A stretch of DNA of 7,150 nt from Candidatus Omnitrophota bacterium (lineage in GTDB: Bacteria > Omnitrophota > Koll11 > Gygaellales > JAHJCI01). The stretch covers positions 1 through 7,150 of the forward strand of contig JAUXFU010000040.1 of assembly GCA_030622705.1 (NCBI GenBank). Direction: 5' to 3'. Numbering within the stretch: position 1 is the first letter of the stretch; every line of letters starts with the position of its first letter. The notes under the pieces are model-generated. The model worked only from the letters and a program-made list of their open reading frames with translations. It did no database searches and was not told the origin of the DNA. The position numbers and the translations under genes were made by a program. This document shows positions 1 through 5,648 of this stretch, piece by piece.

Positions 1-521
1 GCTGGGCGCAGGACCGGCCAGGCGGCCTTTGGGGGGTGGAGGTTTTAACCGGCTATGGCCAGGGGGCGTTAATTCAAAAAAAAGATTACCGTGTTGTTCC
101 CATTATGATGGCCTTTGATTTTGATATTAAACCGCTAACAAAGAAAGTTGGCTTTAATCCTCCGGGCATAGTTCAATTTCAGCTTGAGCCTTTTTTAAGC
201 CTGACTCCTCAGCCCGAGACGAATATGGAAGTGGGAACCTCTTTTATGCTTAAGCTCGGACTTGCGCCGGAGGGCTCAAGGGTTCAGCCCTTTGCGAAAG
301 GCGGGGTCGGCATGATTTATATGACTCAGTATACCTTAGACGAAGCCACGCAATTTAATTTTCTTATTAACTTCGGAGCCGGGATGCATTATTTCTTAAG
401 GCCCGATTATGCTTTTACCTTCGAGTATCGTTTCCGCCATTTATCTAATGCGGGAATTAAAGAACCAAATCGCGGAATTGATGTCCACTTCGGCCTGTTT
501 GGCGTAACATACCTTTTTTGA
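1..521 (+). CDS. PagL-like acyloxyacyl hydrolase (lipid A deacylase family), 5' end cut by window
   Basis: The frame is open to the left edge (first full codon at 3), so the gene starts upstream. A GTG at 36 lies inside the first conserved strand (GVEVLTGYGQG) and is not a credible start; the preceding WAQDRPG may be the end of a signal peptide region. About 172 residues are visible. The C-terminal signature RFRHLSNAGIKEPNRG contains the His-x-Ser pair (H135 and S137, counting from the GTG) that forms the catalytic site of PagL lipid A 3-O-deacylases. The third catalytic residue, Glu 14 positions after the His in PagL, appears to be Asp149 here. Alternating hydrophobic strands and a terminal Phe fit an outer-membrane beta-barrel. 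The family removes a fatty acyl chain from lipid A; activity on that substrate here is inferred. The stop codon overlaps the first CACGGATTA repeat. Confidence 0.8.
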   Translation, partial: WAQDRPGGLWGVEVLTGYGQGALIQKKDYRVVPIMMAFDFDIKPLTKKVGFNPPGIVQFQLEPFLSLTPQPETNMEVGTSFMLKLGLAPEGSRVQPFAKGGVGMIYMTQYTLDEATQFNFLINFGAGMHYFLRPDYAFTFEYRFRHLSNAGIKEPNRGIDVHFGLFGVTYLF

Positions 522-583
522 TCACGGATTACCACGGATATATCTAAAAAAGGGGCATTTTTAATCACGGATTAACGCGGATA
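521..583. repeat. Two direct copies of a CACGGATTA-type dispersed repeat
   Basis: Copy one, ATCACGGATTACCACGGATA, is at 521-540. Copy two, ATCACGGATTAACGCGGATA, is at 564-583. They match at 18 of 20 positions and start 43 bases apart. Each copy is internally a near-duplicate (CACGGATTA then CACGGATA). The first copy begins on the last base of the upstream TGA stop. No coding potential is apparent. I associate this repeat type with multi-copy intergenic repeats in several uncultured bacterial lineages; copy number here cannot be judged. Confidence 0.75.
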
Positions 584-604
584 AATATTATTTAGAAGCA
601 GTCT

Positions 605-668
605 TACCAAATCCCCTAATCTGCTAATCTCCGAATCCTAATATCCTAATTACCCAATATCCTCGAAT
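605..668. repeat. Degenerate period-8 tandem repeat (consensus near NTCCTAAT)
   Basis: Successive units read TACCAAAT (605), CCCCTAAT (613), CTGCTAAT (621), CTCCGAAT (629), CCTAAT (637, two bases short), ATCCTAAT (643), TACCCAAT (651) and ATCCTCGAAT (659, two bases long). Every unit ends in AAT, so the phase is kept while the first half varies. The stretch lies between the CACGGATTA repeats and the promoter and has no gene. Confidence 0.6.
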
Positions 669-720
669 AAATGATAACATTTCTGCTTATTTAATAATCC
701 AACAACTTTGAAGAATTTTA

Positions 721-749
721 TTGACAGAGTATTGATTTTTAGTTAAAAT
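721..749 (+). promoter_or_regulatory. Sigma-70-type promoter for the acyl-CoA synthetase gene
   Basis: A perfect -35 box TTGACA (721-726) is followed, after a 17-base spacer, by TAAAAT (744-749), one base from the consensus -10 box. Transcription would be expected to start near 755-757, about 65 bases before the ATG at 820. This is the clearest promoter in the window. Confidence 0.7.
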
Positions 750-750
750 T

Positions 751-772
751 TTATAGTAAAATTTTACTATAA
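751..772. promoter_or_regulatory. Perfect 22-bp palindrome, probable operator
   Basis: The half-site TTATAGTAAAA (751-761) is followed directly by its exact reverse complement (762-772), with no spacer and no mismatch. It begins one base after the -10 box and covers the predicted transcription start, the position where a dimeric repressor would block initiation. The sequence matches no operator I can name with confidence. It could instead form a weak AT-rich hairpin at the mRNA 5' end, but no poly-U tract follows, so a terminator role is unlikely. Confidence 0.65.
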
Positions 773-819
773 CAAAGACTTGCTCTTAATTTGCCCTATA
801 CCTGTACAAGCTGATTAAA

Positions 820-2316
820 ATGAATGTTGCCAAGACCTTAACTGCTGCTGCAAAAAACTTTCCTGACAAACCCGCGGTAATCTTTGAGGATAAGCCGATT
901 TCCTTTACTCAATTAAGAAATGCCGCTTTTTGCCTGGCCAATGGGTTAAAGAAATTAGGTTTAAACAAAGATGACAAGGTAACAGTTTATCTTCCGAATA
1001 TTCCCGGGTATATCCTAAGTTATTTAGCGGTTTACAGCCTGGGGGGAATAATTGTGCCGTTGGATTTTATGCTTACCCAGGATGAGTTGGAGAATCTTAT
1101 TAATCATTCTCAGGCAAAGGTGTTAATTACAAAACAGAAAAAAAATATCGATTTAAAAAAATTAAAACGAAATTCAAGCCTAAAACAGATTATTCTATTA
1201 GATCAGAATCCCGATTTTTTAAATTTTCATAATCTAATACAGGAAAATTCTCCGGTAGAGCCACAGGCGGAAATTTCCGATTCCGGACATTCGACGATTT
1301 TTTATACCTCCGGCTCAACCGGCCACCCCAAAGGGGTCTTGTTGAATTACCGGCATTTAGACGGTCCGGTAAAAGCGATTGAATATTTTTTGCCTCTGCG
1401 CGCTGAGCAGGATATAATTCTTTGCTCACTCCCGTTCTCTCATTCCGGAGGATGGATTTATATTTTGGTTATGCTCTATTTTGGAATAACCATGATTCTT
1501 CAGGAGAGATTCCAGCCGTTAGAGTTTATTAAAAATATAAGCAAATATAAAGTGAGTATTTTTTGGACAGTTCCCTCAATGTATATTGCCCTGGTTAGCC
1601 TGAAGGAATTCGCGAAATCGGATTTAGCAAGTTTAAAATATGCCGTGGTTTTTGGGGCGCCGTCATCGCCTGTTCTTTTAAAAAGGTTCCATCGCGTCTG
1701 CCCGAAGGCATATTTATTAAACGGCTGGGGCATGACCGAGACCTCGCCGCCTAACGTGGTATTGCCTTTAGGCTGTGAGAAGATAGAGAGTGTGGGAAAA
1801 CCTGTGCCGTGGTCAGAGATAAAGATTTGTAACGAAGATGATAAAGAGCTCGGGGTTGATCAGGTTGGCGAGCTGGTTATCCGCGGTTGGGTAGTTATGC
1901 AGGGGTATTATAGAGAGCCGGAGTTAACCCAGGAGGTTATAAGCAACGGCTGGTTTCATACCGGAGATTTAGCCCGCATAGACCCGGAAGGCCTTTTGTA
2001 TATTGTCGGTCGAAAAAAAGAGATGATTAAAGTAGGCGGGGAGGTAGTTTATGCCCCAGAAGTTGAACAGGTAATTCATCGCCACCTTAAGGTTAGTGAA
2101 GTTGCCGTGCTGGGGGTTCCCGATAAGTTAAGGGGAGAGGTTCCCAAGGCCTTTCTGGTATTAAACAAGGGAGAGAAATTAAGCGAAGATGAATTACGTT
2201 ATTTTTGCCGGGAGCATCTGGCCCATTTTAAAATCCCCCATTATTTTGAATTTGTAAAAGATTTGCCCAAGACACGTTCAGGAAAGATTGCCAAGCAGGC
2301 ACTTTTAGAAGGATAG
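820..2316 (+). CDS. AMP-forming acyl-CoA synthetase (fatty-acid--CoA ligase family)
   Basis: This 498-residue protein has the full ANL-superfamily set of motifs. The nucleotide-binding loop YTSGSTGHPKGV is at residues 162-173, the adenine-binding NGWGMTETSP at 301-310, HTGD at 380-383, the hinge region GRKKEMIKVGGE at 397-408, and the C-terminal PKTRSGKIAK at 483-492, in which Lys489 is the expected adenylation lysine. The reaction is activation of a carboxylic acid by ATP to an acyl-adenylate and then transfer to CoA. Length and motifs fit medium/long-chain ligases; the real substrate cannot be read from sequence. No transmembrane segment is evident, so the enzyme is probably cytosolic. The ATG at 820 has no clear Shine-Dalgarno site, but the N-terminus is family-like and no better start exists. 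The promoter and palindrome just upstream suggest repressor-controlled expression. A stand-alone acyl-AMP/ACP ligase role is possible. Confidence 0.9.
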   Translation: MNVAKTLTAAAKNFPDKPAVIFEDKPISFTQLRNAAFCLANGLKKLGLNKDDKVTVYLPNIPGYILSYLAVYSLGGIIVPLDFMLTQDELENLINHSQAKVLITKQKKNIDLKKLKRNSSLKQIILLDQNPDFLNFHNLIQENSPVEPQAEISDSGHSTIFYTSGSTGHPKGVLLNYRHLDGPVKAIEYFLPLRAEQDIILCSLPFSHSGGWIYILVMLYFGITMILQERFQPLEFIKNISKYKVSIFWTVPSMYIALVSLKEFAKSDLASLKYAVVFGAPSSPVLLKRFHRVCPKAYLLNGWGMTETSPPNVVLPLGCEKIESVGKPVPWSEIKICNEDDKELGVDQVGELVIRGWVVMQGYYREPELTQEVISNGWFHTGDLARIDPEGLLYIVGRKKEMIKVGGEVVYAPEVEQVIHRHLKVSEVAVLGVPDKLRGEVPKAFLVLNKGEKLSEDELRYFCREHLAHFKIPHYFEFVKDLPKTRSGKIAKQALLEG

Positions 2317-2329
2317 TATCAAATAAAAT

Positions 2330-2770
2330 ATGAATGAATATGAAAGGAACCACAGAGGCCGCAGAGAAAAAGTTAAAAAATCTCTGTGTCCTCAGGAGGA
2401 ATTCCCTTTAAAAGACATAACAGAAAAAATAATCTCTTGTGCTATTGAGGTACATTCTAATTTAGGCCCAGGGTTACTGGAAAGTGTATATGAAGAGGCA
2501 TTAGCATATGAATTTAGTTTAAGAAAGATAATATTTGAGAGACAACAAAAGATACATTTAAAGTATAAGGGAAGGATTGTTGGGGATCATAGGATTGACT
2601 TTCTAGTAGAAAATGAAGTGATTTTAGAAGCTAAGGCAACCGAAGGAGTCCATAAAATCTATGAAGCGCAGCTTTTGACATATTTAAAGGCTATGCAGAA
2701 GAAAGTTGGTTTATTACTGAATTTCAATGTAGAAAGATTAAAGGATGGGATAAAAAGGATGGTTTTATAA
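2330..2770 (+). CDS. GxxExxY protein, PD-(D/E)XK nuclease-fold family (PDDEXK_3)
   Basis: The 146-residue product carries the name-giving motif G48-x-x-E51-x-x-Y54 in LGPGLLESVYEEAL, followed by a nuclease-type core: Asp90 in RIDFLV, Glu100-Ala-Lys102 in VILEAKA, and the helix YEAQLLTYLK (111-120). The C-terminal LLLNFNVERLKDGIKRMVL is typical of the family. The core is intact, so metal-dependent nuclease activity is plausible, but the family's function is not established. The first 24 residues (through PQEE) are encoded by the CACAGAGG repeat and hairpin, not by family sequence; homology begins near LKDITEKII (27-35). ATG 2330 has no Shine-Dalgarno site and is the only in-frame ATG upstream of the domain. 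An AGGAGG at 2394-2399 has no ATG, GTG or TTG at useful spacing. The gene sits 13 bases after the acyl-CoA synthetase stop and is flanked by inverted repeats, suggesting acquisition with them. Confidence 0.85.
   Translation: MNEYERNHRGRREKVKKSLCPQEEFPLKDITEKIISCAIEVHSNLGPGLLESVYEEALAYEFSLRKIIFERQQKIHLKYKGRIVGDHRIDFLVENEVILEAKATEGVHKIYEAQLLTYLKAMQKKVGLLLNFNVERLKDGIKRMVL
2355..2393. repeat. Left-end hairpin of the GxxExxY unit, inside the coding frame
   Basis: GAGG (2355-2358) plus CGCAGAGA (2360-2367) pair with TCTCTGTG (2381-2388) plus CCTC (2390-2393). This gives 12 pairs, including one G-T wobble, with a single C/T mismatch and a 13-base loop. The stem is followed at once by AGGAGG (2394-2399). 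Confidence 0.65.
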
Positions 2771-2773
2771 AAA

Positions 2774-2847
2774 GAGGCCACAGAGGGGGGAACGAAAAAG
2801 AGCCTAACTTACCGTAATTAAAGGATTCCTCTGTGTTCTCTGTGGTT
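2774..2847. repeat. Right-end hairpin of the GxxExxY unit
   Basis: CCACAGAGG (2778-2786) can pair in two registers: its CACAGAGG with CCTCTGTG (2828-2835), or its CCACAGAG with CTCTGTGG (2838-2845). It begins just after the GxxExxY stop and ends 40 bases before the next gene. It could reduce read-through, but no poly-T tract follows, so I do not call it a terminator. Confidence 0.65.
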
Positions 2848-2887
2848 TGCTTTTGACAGAACTTTTAGGAGTAGAGAGAGGTTAATT

Positions 2888-3622
2888 ATGATGCAAAGAG
2901 AGGTTCATCTAAAGGCTGAGGATTTGCTTGCCTCCTTGCAATTTAAACAGGGAGATTTTGGAAGGATAGCCCTGGTTAGCGGCCAGCAGCAGCGTTCAGA
3001 GATGTGTTTAGAAAAATTAGAAAATCCGGTAAAGAACTTTACTTTTTTAGGATATACGTTTTGGACAGGTTCTTATAAAGGCGCAAGGGTTACTGTTGGC
3101 AACGGCGGGTTCTATAGCCCTGACTGCGCTTTTGTTACAGAGCTTTTATGTGTAGGAGGAGTTGATGTCTTAATCAGGCTTGGTTCCTGCGGAGCGCTGC
3201 GAAAGGATATTGAGATCGGAGATTATATTCTTGTGACGGATGTTCTTAGAGGGGAGGGGGCTACCCGTTATTATGTTAATGATGACTTTAAGCCTTCTGT
3301 AAACAGCCGTGTTGCCTGTGGGTTGGAAGGGGTGTTTACAGCCGCAGGAAGGGTTCATAAAGGAAAGATCTGGACCACGGATGCCTTATTCAGGGAAACA
3401 AAGGAGATAGTAAATTCCTATATAAAAAAAGGAGCAATAGCCGTAGATATGGTTACGGCTGCTTTTGTTACGCTTGCGAATATTTATAACAGGCAGGCAG
3501 CGGCCATATTGGCTGTTTCGGATAATCTAATAACAGGCCAATTGGGTTTTGCTGATTACCGCTTTTTCTCGGCAGAGTTAAAGATGATAGATTTAGCATT
3601 CAAGGCTCTCGAGGATCTGTAA
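2888..3622 (+). CDS. Nucleoside phosphorylase-family protein (PNP_UDP_1 / uridine phosphorylase type)
   Basis: The 244-residue protein has the fold markers of hexameric purine/uridine phosphorylases: GDFGRIALVSG (22-32) with the first phosphate-loop Arg26, TELLCVGGVD (84-93), the hallmark IRLGSCGAL (96-104) with phosphate-binding Arg97, GDYILVTDVLRGEGATRYY (111-129), and AVSDNL (209-214) with Asp212 at the base-activating position. The family cleaves nucleosides with phosphate to a base and ribose-1-phosphate. The ribose-binding Glu-Met-Glu is Asp187-Met188-Val189, so the second Glu, which contacts ribose hydroxyls, is absent, and the usual glycine-methionine loop reads GNGGFYSP. Substrate is therefore uncertain; a nucleosidase or a divergent phosphorylase is possible. 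GAGAGG (2876-2881) serves ATG 2888 or the adjacent ATG 2891. The stop overlaps the next start by one base. Confidence 0.8.
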   Translation: MMQREVHLKAEDLLASLQFKQGDFGRIALVSGQQQRSEMCLEKLENPVKNFTFLGYTFWTGSYKGARVTVGNGGFYSPDCAFVTELLCVGGVDVLIRLGSCGALRKDIEIGDYILVTDVLRGEGATRYYVNDDFKPSVNSRVACGLEGVFTAAGRVHKGKIWTTDALFRETKEIVNSYIKKGAIAVDMVTAAFVTLANIYNRQAAAILAVSDNLITGQLGFADYRFFSAELKMIDLAFKALEDL

Positions 3623-3912
3623 TGAGGCAGGATACTATGGATATTAAATGGAACGGGGATACAAAACAGAAATTTGATAAGATAATCGGAAATTTGCCTC
3701 AGTTTCACAAAAGTATAGCGCAGCGGCTGGTAAAAGAAAAGGCAGAAACACTGGCCAAGGATAGAAACTCGGAGTTTGTAGAGGATAAGGATCTGATTAC
3801 GGCTTTTTTTAAAGAGGTTCCTCCTGCATTCAGGGATATGATGGAAAGATTGTTTCAGCATTTGAATATAGATTATCGCGATTTTACCGCAACACAGGAA
3901 AAGGATTTATGA
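3622..3912 (+). CDS. Small PCP_red-like protein, function unknown
   Basis: The 96-residue soluble protein, rich in charged residues, resembles the small helical domain found at the C-terminus of the protochlorophyllide reductase 57-kDa subunit (PCP_red). The similar pattern is a Trp near the start (W10), then LPQFHKSIAQRLVKEKAETLA (read as a P-x-F core and an Ala-rich helix), then a Val-x-x-x-Asp helix (V53 to F62). A second PPAFRDMMERLF segment (67-78) extends it. Free-standing proteins of this kind occur in organisms without chlorophyll synthesis, and their role is unknown. The start overlaps the preceding stop (TAATG), and its end overlaps the next start by four bases (ATGA), so it is almost certainly translated in the same operon. 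ATG 3637, preceded by AGGCAGGA, is an alternative start five codons later. The family call is by pattern recognition only. Confidence 0.6.
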   Translation: MRQDTMDIKWNGDTKQKFDKIIGNLPQFHKSIAQRLVKEKAETLAKDRNSEFVEDKDLITAFFKEVPPAFRDMMERLFQHLNIDYRDFTATQEKDL

Positions 3913-4910
3913 ATATAGCAATAATAGGCTGTGGTGCTATCGGTGGTTTGTTCTTAGGGTACCTTAAGCAGGAAGGCTCTCAGCCTGTAGGAGTAGTAAA
4001 AGGGTATCAAAAAGAAGCTATAGATAAACAGGGGCTGTTGATAGAGGGAGTAAAGGGAGACTTCCTAATTAGGAATATAAGACTTTCTGAGAAATTAACG
4101 CAAAGGGTAGATTTAGCGGTTTTAGGAACGAAGATAGGAGATTTAAAAGAAGTGCTGACTGAAAATTTCGAGTATCTTAAAACAGCCGCGTTGTTATCTA
4201 TTCAAAATGGCGTGCGCGCGGAGAGAATAATAAGGAATTATTTTCCCGAAGAAAAAATCATTTCCGGGATAGTTATGTTCGGGGCAACCTTTTTTCCGCC
4301 CCGCAGGATTGTCCACAATTTTGAGGGAGAGCTTGTATTGGGAAATTTGTTTAACCGCAGGGTAGAAGATTTAGAAGGAATCACTCAGGTACTAAGCAGG
4401 ATATTTAAGGTATTTATTCTTGAAGATATCAAGGGGGCAAAGTATTTAAAGATTTTTATAAATCTCCATAATTGTATTCCTGCCTGTTTGGGGGTTTCTA
4501 TGCAGGAAGCCTTTTCTGATTTGGAGGTCTCAAAAGTAGCAATACGACTTACAAAAGAGGCATACTCGGTTATCGCAGATAGTAATATTAAATTGAAGGA
4601 TTTACCGTCTTATCCTAAGTCGCGCCTTGAGAGTTTGACTTCTGCAGATTTAGAAAAAGCCGTTGTTATCTTTTCCGGGATAATGACTTCTTTGAGCAAA
4701 TATCCTATATACGGCTCGATTCTACAGAGCATAAACAGACACAAGTCCTCGGAGATTGATTATATAAACGGAGAGATTGTAAGTTTGGCCCGGGAGAATA
4801 AAACAGAAGCACCGGTAAATAAAAGAATTACCGAGTTGGTTCACGGGGTAGAAAGAGGGGGTAGTTTTTTATCTAAACAAGAATTCTTAAAAGAGTTTGG
4901 TTTAAACTAA
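3909..4910 (+). CDS. panE: 2-dehydropantoate 2-reductase family (ketopantoate reductase, ApbA/PanE type)
   Basis: The 333-residue enzyme starts with a Rossmann nucleotide loop, GCGAIGG (7-13), and has the family's catalytic positions: Lys75 in GTKIGDL, Asn100 in IQNGV, Lys181 and Asn185 in KIFIN (aligned with Lys176 and Asn180 of E. coli PanE), and Ser270 and Glu282 in the segment YGSILQ to SEIDYING, twelve residues apart as in E. coli. The reaction is NADPH-dependent reduction of 2-dehydropantoate to pantoate for pantothenate and CoA synthesis. At 333 residues it is somewhat longer than the 303-residue E. coli protein. No panB or panC is in the window, and the family contains paralogues with other 2-oxo acid substrates, so the pantoate role is probable but not certain. 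The start overlaps the previous stop (ATGA); AGGA at 3896-3899 is its likely ribosome site. Confidence 0.85.
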   Translation: MNIAIIGCGAIGGLFLGYLKQEGSQPVGVVKGYQKEAIDKQGLLIEGVKGDFLIRNIRLSEKLTQRVDLAVLGTKIGDLKEVLTENFEYLKTAALLSIQNGVRAERIIRNYFPEEKIISGIVMFGATFFPPRRIVHNFEGELVLGNLFNRRVEDLEGITQVLSRIFKVFILEDIKGAKYLKIFINLHNCIPACLGVSMQEAFSDLEVSKVAIRLTKEAYSVIADSNIKLKDLPSYPKSRLESLTSADLEKAVVIFSGIMTSLSKYPIYGSILQSINRHKSSEIDYINGEIVSLARENKTEAPVNKRITELVHGVERGGSFLSKQEFLKEFGLN

Positions 4911-4917
4911 GAAATAA

Positions 4918-5035
4918 ACCCCGTTAGAGAACCTTGTTCTTTTACCCCGTTAAAAAAATATTTTCTAACGGGGTGGTGACGGTAATTTTAGACCGCCGCT
5001 GTTTTCAATCGGTAACGAACTTTCTCTAACGGGGT
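4918..5035. repeat. Nested inverted repeat of four CCCCGTTA arms
   Basis: Outer arms ACCCCGTTAGAGAA (4918-4931) and its exact reverse complement (5022-5035) enclose an inner hairpin. The inner hairpin joins ACCCCGTTA (4944-4952) to TAACGGGGT (4966-4974), continues after one mismatch with four more A-T pairs, and closes on a three-base loop. The order forward, forward, reverse, reverse fills most of the 142-base gap between the panE-type gene and the next operon. No poly-T follows either stem. The right arm ends 7 bases before the GGAGG (5043-5047) of the next gene. Confidence 0.8.
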
Positions 5036-5052
5036 AAACCCTGGAGGCAGAG

Positions 5053-5646
5053 ATGGCTGATGAGAAATCGCCGCGCGTTAAATTTCCCAAGTTAAAATTA
5101 ACGGTAATTGATAAGAAAGATTACTGCTACCATAATTATAATCTCGGGGATGAGTTTATTTTAGATGATTTTACTCATCCCCCGAAGCATTTCTGTACCG
5201 GAATAATAGAGGCTGCCTTTCCCTGTCTTTACGCTTTAACATTCGGAGCTGAGTTTAAATTTATGCAAAATACCAAGTCTATTGCAGTCACCTGCCCGGA
5301 TAACGCGAAGCTTACCTTCAGCATAGAATTATTGGATGAGAAGGGAGATGTGGTGGTAAAACCTCAAAAAGAAAAGCCATCCGGGCCTTCGCCCAAAAGG
5401 ATGCTAATAGAAGTTCAGTCTCTAAGCGGGCACTGCGCTTATAATTATAAGCCGGCAGATACTTTTGAGGTTAAAGGATTAAGCACCCCCGGAGGTTTCT
5501 GCGGGGCGGCATACAGCGTTTTATTCCCGGTTTTATTCGCTATGAATTTTTCAGCAGGTTTTTCTTTTGAGCAGGACCCGGATTGTAAGACAGGAATTGC
5601 CTGTCCCGACGGAGGAAATGTAAAATTTAAGGTTAAGAGGCTTTAG
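5053..5646 (+). CDS. Tandem double-domain TIGR04076 family protein
   Basis: The 197-residue protein contains two copies of the small TIGR04076 domain, roughly residues 13-94 and 117-197, joined by a Lys/Pro-rich linker (about 95-116). Three cysteines recur in register: Cys25, Cys48 and Cys81 in the first copy, and Cys128, Cys150 and Cys184 in the second. Each copy also has one private cysteine (58 and 178). The shared pattern is C-x-x-N-Y, then a hydrophobic FC segment, a Phe-rich strand and a final ACPD or TCPD. The second copy, with STPGGFC and EQDPD, is closer to the usual single-domain family. The function of TIGR04076 is unknown; the cysteines suggest metal binding or redox, which is inference. 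No signal peptide or membrane segment is evident. GGAGG (5043-5047) five bases before the ATG gives a strong start. It ends two bases before the ketosynthase gene, so the two are very likely co-translated. Confidence 0.8.
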   Translation: MADEKSPRVKFPKLKLTVIDKKDYCYHNYNLGDEFILDDFTHPPKHFCTGIIEAAFPCLYALTFGAEFKFMQNTKSIAVTCPDNAKLTFSIELLDEKGDVVVKPQKEKPSGPSPKRMLIEVQSLSGHCAYNYKPADTFEVKGLSTPGGFCGAAYSVLFPVLFAMNFSAGFSFEQDPDCKTGIACPDGGNVKFKVKRL

Positions 5647-5648
5647 AT

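Larger units (their letters stand above)
2348..2847. mobile_element. Putative 500-bp GxxExxY repeat unit with CACAGAGG inverted ends
   Basis: The left end AACCACAGAGGCCGCAGAG (2348-2366) is an inverted match, 16 of 19 positions, to 2829-2847 at the right end. The only gene inside is the GxxExxY gene. Each end also contains its own hairpin. No target-site duplication is visible (left flank GAAAGG, right flank TGCTTT) and there is no recognisable transposase, so calling it mobile is inference from the repeat architecture and the association of GxxExxY genes with such repeats. Confidence 0.5.

Noticed and set aside
36..38. GTG at 36 as the true start of the PagL-like gene
   Set aside because: The frame continues upstream to the window edge, and the GTG encodes the Val within the conserved GVE strand; a signal peptide would be expected before it.
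1190..1733. Minus-strand open frames at 1190-1429 and 1500-1733
   Set aside because: They lie entirely inside the acyl-CoA synthetase gene, which has all its catalytic motifs; their translations show no domain-like pattern.
2853..2881. TTGACA at 2853 as a promoter for the phosphorylase-family gene
   Set aside because: No acceptable -10 box occurs 16-18 bases downstream; GAGAGG lies there and serves as the ribosome site.
3170..3861. Minus-strand open frames at 3170-3358 and 3556-3861
   Set aside because: They are antisense to the phosphorylase-family and PCP_red-like genes, which are overlap-coupled real genes; no motif or ribosome site supports the antisense frames.
4944..4974. Rho-independent terminator of the panE-type gene
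   Set aside because: The stem is strong, but GGTGACGG follows it instead of a T-run, and its arms belong to the larger nested repeat.
4918..5035. Integron attC site
   Set aside because: The GTTAGAG and CTCTAAC cores occur in the opposite order to attC (RYYYAAC first, GTTRRRY last), and no integrase or cassette structure is present.
4918..5035. CRISPR array
   Set aside because: Arms are only 9-14 bases, alternate in orientation and have unequal spacing; no Cas gene is nearby.
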